From positions 1-13,400 of the forward strand of contig DATADD010000133.1 of assembly GCA_036258675.1 (NCBI GenBank): DNA of 13,400 bases, read 5' to 3'. This stretch comes from DATADD01 sp036258675 (GTDB lineage: Bacteria; Actinomycetota; CADDZG01; WHSQ01). Each line of letters begins with the position of its first letter. Position 1 is the first letter of the stretch. The notes beneath the pieces were generated by a model. The model was not told the DNA's origin. It did not search any database and was given only the letters and a program-made list of their open reading frames with translations. Both the position numbers and the translations under genes were made by a program. Of this stretch, positions 1-6,238 are shown in pieces.

Positions 1-1
1 C

Positions 2-2089
2 ACGCAGCTCGCAGGCGTCGAACCTCTCGACGACCCGATACCGGTCGGCTCGAACCTTGAGCACGCACTCCTTCGGAGCATTGATCGGCTCCCCCCAGAG
101 ACGCGCCAAGGGCTCGTTGTGCTCGCCGCGATGGACGCAAGAGACACCGACGTTGTTGCTCGCGCCCTAGGATCGGTGGGGCTCTCCCTGGAGCATTTGA
201 CCGCAGCCGAGTCAGCGGGGATCCTCAGTGGTCGACCGCTCGAGTTCCGGCATCCCTTGCTGCGTGGGGCGATCTACCATGGCGCCAGGTCCGATCTCCG
301 TCGGGCTGCCCACAGGGCGGTCGCTGATGCGCTCACAGAGGCGGGAGCCGAGGATCGACGAGCGTGGCACCTCGCTCGGGCAACGTCATCAGCTGATGAA
401 TCGGTCGCGCGTGTCGTGGAGAAGGCCGCCGCACGCGCCCGCGCCCGTGGGAGCTATGAATCGGCTGCCATAGCCCAAGAGGAAGCAGCCCGCCTAAGTG
501 GCGACGACGTGCGCCGCGGGCGCCGCTTCATCGTCGCAGCACGAGACTGGTACACACATGGCAATTGCGAGCGCGCCGAGGCTCTGCTCGACCGCGCATC
601 ATCTCTCACATCGGATCCGATTGCGAGGGCTGACATCACTCAGATACGTGCGCGGGTGCGAACATGGAGCGGTAGGGTTACAGAAGCACGTGACATACTC
701 GTCGCAGAATCGGTTCGCATCGAAGCGCTCGATATCGCCAAAGCGACCATGATGGCGGTAGAGGCTGTCGGACCCTCCTTGATGTCAGGCAACCTTAGGG
801 AGGCCGTCTCAACGGCGCGGCGCGCTCACAAGCTGTCGGAGCGCCTCGGGAGACCGGCAGAGATATCTGCCACCGTCATGCTAGTCATCGCGCTCATCGG
901 GAACGGTAGGGCCCGGCAGGCAGAGTCGTTGTTGTCGCGTGCTGAGTCGCTTGTCAACGAGGCGGACTGCTTGACGATAGGGCATGGCGTGTGCGTGGGC
1001 TTGGCCCACGCGCTGATGTGGCTCGGCGAGTATGAACGGGCAAGGCGGTTGCTCACGAGGGTGATTGGTCACGCCCGAGAGCGTAGTGCTCTAGCAGCGC
1101 TCCCGTTCGCACTTGGAGTCCTTTCGGAGATTGACCTTCGCACAGACAGATGGTCCAGTGCGTATGCCAACGCGTCGGAAGGGCTCCAGCTCGCTCGCGA
1201 CACTGGGCAGGTAAACCAGTCAGGCTTCAACCTCGTGTGTCTGGCGCGCGTCGAGGCAGCACTGGGGCTGGAGTACGAATGCCGACGACACGTTGCCGCG
1301 GCGGAAGAAATCGAGAGGCGATTTGGAGGCCAAACTCTTCGCCTTTATGCAGCATCGGTGTTGGGCTTCTTGGAGCTTTCCCTCGGCCGGCCGCGCGAGG
1401 CGATAGACGTACTCGAACCGCTGCGCGACTTCACTGAGAAGACGGGGCTGCTTGAGCCGTCCATTGCGCAGTGGCAACCAGACCTGATAGAGGCGTACGC
1501 GCGCAGCGGGTACCGCACAGAGGCCGCTACAGTGCTAGATGTGTTCGCCATCGCGGCGAAGAACGGGAGGCGCGGGTGGGCGCACGCGGCGGCGGATCGC
1601 TGCCGAGGAATTCTCGCCACTGAAGAGCGCTTTGAGGCCGAATTTGCAGCGGCATTGCATGGATATGACGGCAGAATGAGCCGGTTTGAGCGAGCGCGGA
1701 CTCAGCTGTGTTTCGGCGAGCGCCTTCGCCGAGCGAACACGAACAAGAAGCGCAAGGCGGGCCGCGCCCTCGAAGCGTCGCTGGGCATCTTTGAGGAGCT
1801 CGGAGCTAGGGCGTGGGCTCAGCGTGCGCGCGCCGAGCTCAGCGGATTGGGAATCGTTACCCGTCCCCATAGTGCGGCAGCCTTCTATGCTCTCACCCCC
1901 CAGGAGCTTCAAGTGTCGCTTGCCGTCGCTGCAGGGGCCACGAACAAGGAAGCGGCGGCACAACTCTTCCTGAGCCCCAAGACCATCGAAACCCACCTAA
2001 GCCACATCTATCGCAAGCTCGGCGTGCGATCGCGCAGCGAACTCGCCGTCCTCTTCGCGCGCGAGAGCGCGTTTGAAGGTGTCCCCTAA
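2..2089 (+). CDS. LuxR-family transcriptional regulator, large MalT-like type (5'-truncated by window edge)
   Basis: The reading frame is already open at base 2, and an internal ATG at 119 lies inside a conserved stretch (LPPETRQGLVVLAAMD), so the true start is upstream of the window. About 695 residues are visible. They begin just after where the AAA/NB-ARC-like ATPase module of large LuxR regulators would end and include the conserved FRHPLLRGAIY segment. A long alpha-helical, TPR-like region rich in Ala, Arg and Leu follows. The C-terminus is a LuxR-type helix-turn-helix encoded at about 1892-2060, with LTPQE, the ATNKEAA helix and the SPKTIETHLSHIYRKLGV recognition region. The family binds DNA through this HTH, with the ATPase and TPR parts sensing a ligand or partner; the ligand cannot be told here. 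The gene uses ATA, CTA, AGA and AGG codons and is less GC-rich than its neighbours, suggesting a different history. The stop is TAA at 2087-2089. Confidence 0.9.
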   Translation, partial: TQLAGVEPLDDPIPVGSNLEHALLRSIDRLPPETRQGLVVLAAMDARDTDVVARALGSVGLSLEHLTAAESAGILSGRPLEFRHPLLRGAIYHGARSDLRRAAHRAVADALTEAGAEDRRAWHLARATSSADESVARVVEKAAARARARGSYESAAIAQEEAARLSGDDVRRGRRFIVAARDWYTHGNCERAEALLDRASSLTSDPIARADITQIRARVRTWSGRVTEARDILVAESVRIEALDIAKATMMAVEAVGPSLMSGNLREAVSTARRAHKLSERLGRPAEISATVMLVIALIGNGRARQAESLLSRAESLVNEADCLTIGHGVCVGLAHALMWLGEYERARRLLTRVIGHARERSALAALPFALGVLSEIDLRTDRWSSAYANASEGLQLARDTGQVNQSGFNLVCLARVEAALGLEYECRRHVAAAEEIERRFGGQTLRLYAASVLGFLELSLGRPREAIDVLEPLRDFTEKTGLLEPSIAQWQPDLIEAYARSGYRTEAATVLDVFAIAAKNGRRGWAHAAADRCRGILATEERFEAEFAAALHGYDGRMSRFERARTQLCFGERLRRANTNKKRKAGRALEASLGIFEELGARAWAQRARAELSGLGIVTRPHSAAAFYALTPQELQVSLAVAAGATNKEAAAQLFLSPKTIETHLSHIYRKLGVRSRSELAVLFARESAFEGVP

Positions 2090-2267
2090 CTGCATTCCTC
2101 CTGTCCGGACACCAGAGGCCTTGTCGAGATGATGTCCATCGGATCGTTCAGTCGCACTGTCGAACAGACGACCGACGTGAAGGAGGCCGGCTGATCAGCG
2201 GCGCCGCTCGGCCCAACGGGGGTCTCGGTTCTTGTGGGCGCCCCGCTGGGGTAAGGATGGTAGGGAG
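2090..2267. other. Intergenic region between LuxR gene and udgX
   Basis: No confident gene is present in these 178 bases. The LuxR frame reopens after its TAA and runs to a TGA at 2192-2194; its ATG at 2129 would give only 21 residues, with no family resemblance. Two overlapping perfect palindromes, GCTGATCAGC (2190-2199) and AGCGGCGCCGCT (2197-2208), lie between the genes. They have no loop or T-run, so they are not a classical terminator. A CCCC-GCT-GGGG hairpin candidate lies just before the udgX ribosome binding site. I see no convincing -35/-10 pair. Confidence 0.5.
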
Positions 2268-2900
2268 ATGTCGCCCACGACCGAGCACGTAGACGTTCGG
2301 GAACTGATCCCCGCGGAGCCCGACATCGACATGCTGCGGGACATCTCCCAGGGCTGCACCGGCTGCGACCTCTACAAGAGCGGGACGCAGACCGTCTTTG
2401 GCGAGGGCGACGTCCCAGCCGACCTCATGTTGGTGGGGGAGCAGCCGGGCGACCAGGAGGACAAGCAGGGTCACCCGTTCGTCGGGCCCGCTGGCCGGCT
2501 GTTGCATTCGGCCCTCGACGACGCCGACCTGCGGGAGGTGCGCAAGTACGTGACCAACGTCGTCAAGCACTTCAAGTGGGTGGAGCGCGGCAAGCGCCGG
2601 ATCCACAAGAAGCCGAGCATGGGAGAGGTCCGGGCCTGCAGCCCGTGGCTGGAGGCCGAGATCGAGGTCGTCCGCCCGCGCGCGCTCGTGTGCCTTGGCG
2701 CGACCGCGGCCCAGGCGCTGTTGGGGCGCGACTTCAGGGTGACGGAGAAGAGGGGCGAGCTGCTCGAGTCGGCGCTCGCTCCCGTGGTCATGGCGACGGT
2801 GCATCCCTCGTCGATACTGCGCGGCGACCCCGAGGATCGGGCGAGCGCGCTCGACGCCTTCACGCGCGACCTCGCCGGGGTGGCTGCCGCCCTTCGCTAG
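2268..2900 (+). CDS. udgX: UdgX-type uracil-DNA glycosylase (uracil-DNA cross-linking family)
   Basis: Predicted 210-residue DNA-repair enzyme of the UDG superfamily, close to the roughly 210 residues of mycobacterial UdgX. Motif A is GEQPGDQED (residues 57-65), followed by HPFVGPAGRLL. The KRRIHKKP loop (109-116) carries the UdgX signature KRRIH, whose histidine (here H113) becomes covalently bound to the abasic site after uracil excision in the Mycobacterium smegmatis enzyme. Motif HPSSILR lies at 179-185. Cysteines at 30, 33, 124 and 142 are the likely 4Fe-4S ligands, as in family 4/UdgX proteins. I chose the ATG at 2268 because AAGGA lies at 2253-2257, 10 bases upstream; an in-frame ATG at 2232 would add 12 unlikely residues. 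Its TAG stop interlocks with the stop of the convergent gene. The KRRIH loop makes an ordinary family 4 UDG unlikely. Confidence 0.93.
   Translation: MSPTTEHVDVRELIPAEPDIDMLRDISQGCTGCDLYKSGTQTVFGEGDVPADLMLVGEQPGDQEDKQGHPFVGPAGRLLHSALDDADLREVRKYVTNVVKHFKWVERGKRRIHKKPSMGEVRACSPWLEAEIEVVRPRALVCLGATAAQALLGRDFRVTEKRGELLESALAPVVMATVHPSSILRGDPEDRASALDAFTRDLAGVAAALR
2897..2900. other. Interlocked convergent stop codons (CTAG), udgX versus receiver-like gene
   Basis: The palindrome CTAG supplies TAG for udgX on the plus strand (2898-2900) and TAG for the receiver-like gene on the minus strand (2899-2897). The two coding regions overlap by three bases and leave no room for a terminator between them. 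Transcripts from either side must therefore end inside the opposite gene. Confidence 0.9.
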
Positions 2901-3268
2901 GAGGGCTCGGGCCGCCCCACGAGGTCCGGGAGCCCCCGCCAGAAGCGCCCTCGGGGCAGCGCCTCGCACCCCGCGCGGCGAGCGGCCTCGCCGAGGGCCG
3001 CGTCGACGTGGGAGAAGTAGCCCACGACGCGCGCGATCCCGGCCCCCGAAGAGCGCGCGGCCTCGAGCGGGCGCAGGGCCTCCGCGCCGGCCGCGTCGAG
3101 GTCGACGATGACGAGGTCGTAGTGGCGGGCGGCCAGGGCCTCCGGGAGCTCGGCGGGCGTCGTCCTGTCGACGTCGGCGCCCGAGGCGCTCGCCGCGGCC
3201 TCGACCCGGGTCCGGGCCATGAGGTCCCCGCCCACCATCAGTACCCGCCGAGCCGCGGCCGCGACCAT
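2897..3268 (-). CDS. Receiver-like (degenerate response-regulator) small protein
   Basis: A 123-residue protein with an alternating alpha/beta pattern like a CheY-type receiver: RRVLMVGGDL (first strand, residues 7-16), YDLVIVDLD (50-58) with D56 at the expected phospho-acceptor place, ARVVGYFSHVD (79-89) and a late CEALPRGRFW (101-110). The usual acidic pair after strand 1 is reduced to one Asp (D15), and the conserved Lys before the last helix appears to be Arg, so this may be a pseudo-receiver that is not phosphorylated normally. It has no output domain, so it would act through a partner. Start ATG at 3268-3266 is chosen because homology-like sequence begins there; upstream codons are Arg/Ala/Pro-rich shadow sequence. 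No strong ribosome binding site is seen. It is divergent from the FtsH gene, with 92 bases between, and convergent with udgX. Its partner is unknown. Confidence 0.72.
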   Translation of the reverse strand: MVAAAARRVLMVGGDLMARTRVEAAASASGADVDRTTPAELPEALAARHYDLVIVDLDAAGAEALRPLEAARSSGAGIARVVGYFSHVDAALGEAARRAGCEALPRGRFWRGLPDLVGRPEPS

Positions 3269-3319
3269 GGCGGGATCGTCGCGCCCCGCGGGCGCGCCGC
3301 GCGCAGCGCGGGCCGCGCA

Positions 3320-3325
3320 TAGGCT
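3320..3325 (+). promoter_or_regulatory. Weak candidate -10 element upstream of the FtsH gene
   Basis: TAGGCT fits the actinobacterial TANNNT pattern and would place transcription start about 30 bases before the ATG. No recognisable -35 sits 16-18 bases upstream, and the surrounding DNA is very GC-rich, so this is a guess from position. The 92-base gap must hold promoters for both divergent genes. Confidence 0.25.
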
Positions 3326-3360
3326 CGGCGCACCATGCACGAAAGAGTCGGAGCGGTGCC

Positions 3361-5358
3361 ATGAGCGACGCGTCGGGGCCGGGCCGGGAGGCGGGGCCGG
3401 CCGGGAGGAGCTCCGCGGGCAAGCGCTCCGCTGGGCGCGGGCCGGGCGCACCGTTCGACCCGAGCCAGCGCCGCACGACGCTGGCTTGGATAGCGGGCGC
3501 GCTCCTGGTGTTGCTCGTGGTCCAGACGATGCTCGTGAACGGCCCCCGGGAGCTGAGCTTCTCGCGCTTCCTCGAGCTCGTCGACGACGACCGGATCACG
3601 ACGGTCAACATCGCCGAGCGGACGGTGAGCGGCTCCTTCCGGTCGGGCGACTCCGATGTCGAGTTCACGTCCACGATCCCTCCGCTGTTCGAGACCAACC
3701 CGCTCGTGAAGGAGCTGCGGGCGCAGGGAGTCGAGTTCAGCGGCACGCAGGAGAGCCCGTGGGCGGGCCTCCTGTTCGGGTGGATCCTGCCCTTTGCACT
3801 CATCTTCGGCGTGTACTACTTCGTCTTCTACCGCAGGGTCCGCCAGCAGCTCGGGGGACAGGGAGGCCCGCTGTCGCTCGGCAAGAACAAGGCGAAGCTC
3901 TACGACCGCACCGACCTCAAGACGACGTTCAAGGACGTCGCCGGCGTCGACGAGGTCGAGGCCGAGCTCAAGGAGCTCGTGGACTACCTCCGCAGCCCCG
4001 AGAAGTTCGCCAGCATCGGCGCGCGCATCCCTCGGGGAGTGCTGCTCGTGGGGCCGCCTGGGACGGGCAAGACACTGCTCGCACGGGCGGTTGCCGGGGA
4101 GGCCAACGTCCCCTTCTACTACGTGTCCGCATCCGAGTTCGTCGAGCTGTTCGTTGGACTCGGCGCGGCGCGCGTCCGCGACCTCTTCAAGCAGGCGCGC
4201 GAGCGCGCGCCGGCGATCGTGTTCATCGACGAGATCGACTCCATCGGACAGGCGCGCTCGGGGGCCGCGGGTTACCAGGTCGGGGCCAACCAGGAGCAGG
4301 AGCAGACCCTGCAGCAGCTGCTCACGGAGATGGACGGGTTCGAGCCGAACAGCGGCGTCATCATCATGGCGGCGTCGAACCGACCGGAGGTGCTCGACCA
4401 GGCACTGCTGCGCCCGGGTCGCTTCGACCGGCAGATCCAGGTCAACCTGCCGGACATCCGCGGTCGCGAGGAGATCCTGGTGATCCACGCGCGCCAGGTG
4501 AAGCTCGGATCGGGCGTCGACCTGAGGGTCCTTGCCCGGCGGACGCCCGGGTTCTCGGGCGCGCAGCTGGCCAACGTGATCAACGAGGGCGCGCTCCTGG
4601 CGGCTCGCAAGGGCCGGCCGGAGGTCACGATGGAGGACCTCGAGGAGGCCATCGACCGGGTGATCGCCGGCCTCGAGCGGCGCTCCCAGGTGCTCTCGGA
4701 CAACGAGCGTCGGCTGGTCGCCTATCACGAGCTCGGCCACGCCCTGGTCGCGCTGTTCGTGCAGCACGCCGATCCGGTGCACCGCGTCTCGATCATCCCG
4801 CGCGGCATCGGCGCCCTCGGGTACACGCAGCAGCTCCCCGACGAGGAGCGCTACCTCATGTCCGAGCCGGAGCTGCGCGACCGCATCTCGGTCCTGCTCG
4901 GAGGGCGCGCCGCGGAGGAGCTCGTGTTCGGGTACGCGACCACGGGTGCGCAGGACGACCTGCGCAAGGCGACCGAGATCGCGCGGCGCATGGTCATGGA
5001 GTTCGGCATGTCGCCCAAGGTCGGCCCCATCAACATCGCCGAGCAGGGTCCTCGCTTCCTCTCGCCCGCCTTCCGGCGCGACGAGTCGGTGTCGGACGAG
5101 ACCGAGGTCGCCATCGACAGGGAGGTCAAGGCGATCCTGCTCGAGGGCCAGGACAAGGCGCGCCGGGTCCTGGGGGCCCGCCGGGACGACCTCGACGCGC
5201 TCGCCCGGGTGCTGCTCGAGAAGGAGAGCCTCGACCGCCGCGACCTCGACGCCTACTTCGGCCGGGACGGTGCTGCGCCGTCGGGCGAGGAGGGCCAGAG
5301 GGCCGCGGTGGGGGCCCGGAGCGCGGAGCCCGCGCCGGCCGAGGGAGGCCCTGCCTAG
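3361..5358 (+). CDS. ftsH: ATP-dependent zinc metalloprotease FtsH
   Basis: A 665-residue membrane-anchored AAA+ protease, normal length for FtsH, which extracts and degrades misfolded membrane proteins and some short-lived cytosolic proteins. A Gly/Arg/Pro-rich N-tail precedes transmembrane segment 1 (about 41-59), an extracytoplasmic domain and transmembrane segment 2 (about 134-157). The AAA module has Walker A GPPGTGKT (231-238), the pore motif FVG, Walker B VFIDEID (287-293) and the arginine-finger region LLRPGRFDR. The peptidase has zinc motif HELGH (456-460), and D533 in TGAQDDL is the likely third zinc ligand. All key residues are present. The segment after Walker B is unusual: GYQVGANQEQEQTL replaces the common GNDEREQTL, with an extra Gln-rich stretch. 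ATG 3361 has GGAG at 3350-3353 seven bases upstream. The stop interlocks with the convergent phosphatidyltransferase gene. The tail after about 635 is low-complexity Ala/Glu/Gly and probably disordered. Confidence 0.96.
   Translation: MSDASGPGREAGPAGRSSAGKRSAGRGPGAPFDPSQRRTTLAWIAGALLVLLVVQTMLVNGPRELSFSRFLELVDDDRITTVNIAERTVSGSFRSGDSDVEFTSTIPPLFETNPLVKELRAQGVEFSGTQESPWAGLLFGWILPFALIFGVYYFVFYRRVRQQLGGQGGPLSLGKNKAKLYDRTDLKTTFKDVAGVDEVEAELKELVDYLRSPEKFASIGARIPRGVLLVGPPGTGKTLLARAVAGEANVPFYYVSASEFVELFVGLGAARVRDLFKQARERAPAIVFIDEIDSIGQARSGAAGYQVGANQEQEQTLQQLLTEMDGFEPNSGVIIMAASNRPEVLDQALLRPGRFDRQIQVNLPDIRGREEILVIHARQVKLGSGVDLRVLARRTPGFSGAQLANVINEGALLAARKGRPEVTMEDLEEAIDRVIAGLERRSQVLSDNERRLVAYHELGHALVALFVQHADPVHRVSIIPRGIGALGYTQQLPDEERYLMSEPELRDRISVLLGGRAAEELVFGYATTGAQDDLRKATEIARRMVMEFGMSPKVGPINIAEQGPRFLSPAFRRDESVSDETEVAIDREVKAILLEGQDKARRVLGARRDDLDALARVLLEKESLDRRDLDAYFGRDGAAPSGEEGQRAAVGARSAEPAPAEGGPA
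5355..5358. other. Interlocked convergent stop codons (CTAG), ftsH versus phosphatidyltransferase gene
   Basis: As at 2897-2900, one CTAG gives TAG to ftsH (5356-5358, plus) and TAG to the phosphatidyltransferase gene (5357-5355, minus), a three-base tail-to-tail coding overlap without space for a terminator. Confidence 0.9.
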
Positions 5359-6008
5359 CCTGCGTCTGCCCCGGGCTCGGGCTCGACGCTCGCCGGGGTT
5401 CGCAGCGATCCGAGCCGATCGTCGCGGTCGACCTGGTGCAGCGCCCTCATCGACCACCACATGCGGTGCACCGACGTGATGGCCCCGAGGATCGCGACGA
5501 GCCACAGCCCCACCGCGATGCGGCCGACGAGCGGGGCGAGCATGAGGATCAGCAGCCGGGCGTCCCGGGTCGCGATCCCGTCGGGGCAGTCGGTCCCGAG
5601 GGACTGGGCGCGAGCTCGCGTGTAGCTGACGACCGACGCCCCCACGAGGGCGAAGGCGGCCGGGCCGGCGAAGCGCTCGAGGTCGGAAAAGGCGAGCCCG
5701 ATGATCAGTGCGGCGTCGGTCCAGCGGTCGAGGACGCTGTCGAGGTAGGCCCCCGAGCGAGAGGTTCGTCCCGTGATCCGGGCGAGGTCGCCGTCGATGC
5801 AGTCGGTGACCTGGCCGACGAGGACGAGGGCGACCCCGGCGCCGAAGGCCTCTGCGGCGAAGGCAACCCCCCCAGCGATCGCGAACACCGCGCTCACCCA
5901 GCTCACCTGTATCGGAGTCACCGGGGTATGGGCGAGGCGGGCGGCGAGGGGGCGGGACAGGGGCCGGTACAGGTACCGGGTCAGAGGGTAGTTGAGGTCC
6001 ATCCCCAT
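5355..6008 (-). CDS. CDP-alcohol phosphatidyltransferase family membrane enzyme
   Basis: A 217-residue integral membrane protein of the family that joins a CDP-linked lipid (usually CDP-diacylglycerol) to an alcohol such as glycerol phosphate, inositol phosphate or serine. The signature DG-x2-AR-x8-G-x3-D-x3-D is intact: DGDLAR, then G, then AYLD and SVLD, encoded at about 5815-5735. The aspartates bind the divalent metal and CDP. Hydrophobic segments before and after the motif (for example VSAVFAIAGGVAFAA, GAGVALVLVGQV, LLILMLAPLVG, IAVGLWLVAILGA) fit the usual six-helix fold. The substrate alcohol cannot be read from the motif; phosphatidylglycerophosphate synthase or an inositol-phosphate-type synthase are both possible. 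ATG 6008 has AAAGGAG (6023-6017) eight bases upstream; an ATG two codons later (6002) is less well spaced. The last 30 residues are polar and probably cytosolic. It is divergent from the dnaK operon. Confidence 0.9.
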   Translation of the reverse strand: MGMDLNYPLTRYLYRPLSRPLAARLAHTPVTPIQVSWVSAVFAIAGGVAFAAEAFGAGVALVLVGQVTDCIDGDLARITGRTSRSGAYLDSVLDRWTDAALIIGLAFSDLERFAGPAAFALVGASVVSYTRARAQSLGTDCPDGIATRDARLLILMLAPLVGRIAVGLWLVAILGAITSVHRMWWSMRALHQVDRDDRLGSLRTPASVEPEPGADAG

Positions 6009-6070
6009 CCCAATAGCTCCTTTGCTCGCGATGAACCCCCGGCTCGGCCGGCCGCCTGCGGTGGCCAGAG

Positions 6071-6076
6071 ATTACA
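6071..6076 (-). promoter_or_regulatory. Candidate -10 (TGTAAT) for the phosphatidyltransferase gene
   Basis: On the minus strand TGTAAT matches TATAAT at five of six positions and lies about 60 bases before the ATG at 6008. The -35 region is poor, so the assignment is tentative. Confidence 0.3.
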
Positions 6077-6142
6077 TCGCAGCCCTTCGCGGCGGTAGAA
6101 GCTTCGCCCACGGACCTTCCGCCGCCTTCGTGTCCGCCTCGA

Positions 6143-6163
6143 TTTGACAGTAAGGCACTCAAC
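6143..6163. promoter_or_regulatory. HAIR-like operator for HspR
   Basis: The HspR-associated inverted repeat consensus is CTTGAGT-N7-ACTCAAG. Here TTTGACA-N7-ACTCAAC has the same spacing: the core TTGA-N11-TCAA is exact, the right arm matches six of seven bases and the left arm is weaker (four of seven). It overlaps the -35 hexamer, so a bound repressor would block RNA polymerase. The operon itself encodes an HspR-like protein. The mismatched left arm is the same sequence that makes the -35 perfect, which may be a trade-off between the two functions. Confidence 0.72.
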
Positions 6164-6172
6164 TTCCATAAT
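6144..6172 (+). promoter_or_regulatory. Sigma70-type promoter of the dnaK operon
   Basis: A perfect -35 TTGACA (6144-6149), exactly 17 bases, then CATAAT (6167-6172), which matches the -10 consensus at five of six positions. This is a near-consensus vegetative promoter, expected start about 6179, leaving a leader of about 60 bases before the dnaK ATG. A strong promoter held down by a repressor fits HspR-controlled operons. Confidence 0.82.
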
Positions 6173-6178
6173 GGAGTT
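6161..6178. repeat. Hyphenated palindrome across the dnaK -10
   Basis: TCCAT-A-ATGGA (6165-6175) is a perfect inverted repeat around one central base, and the flanks AAC and GTT extend it with one unpaired T. It covers the -10 hexamer. It could be a second operator or chance. Confidence 0.45.
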
Positions 6179-6188
6179 CGACTAAAGA

Positions 6189-6202
6189 GTCTTGTGCAAG
6201 AC
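6189..6202. repeat. Inverted repeat in the dnaK leader
   Basis: GTCTTG-TG-CAAGAC has perfect 6-base arms around TG. The two-base loop is too tight for an RNA hairpin, so if it is functional it is more likely a DNA-binding palindrome. It lies downstream of the expected transcription start and before the ribosome binding site. It resembles only the outer CTTG/CAAG part of a HAIR site, without the right spacing. Confidence 0.4.
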
Positions 6203-6238
6203 GTAGCCCAGCGCAGGCTAGGACCAGGAGGAAACAAG

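Noticed and set aside
2129..2194. 21-codon ATG frame after the LuxR gene
   Set aside because: Too short, no ribosome binding site with good spacing and no family resemblance. It could be a gene remnant but cannot be supported.
6045..6054. CGGCCGGCCG palindrome upstream of the phosphatidyltransferase gene
   Set aside because: Self-complementary GC runs like this are common by chance in such GC-rich DNA, and nothing else supports a function.
6151..6187. Possible CIRCE (HrcA) element from GCACTC and GAGT near the dnaK promoter
   Set aside because: CIRCE needs TTAGCACTC-N9-GAGTGCTAA. Here the spacing is 13 and the outer bases do not match; the HAIR reading fits better and an HspR gene is present.
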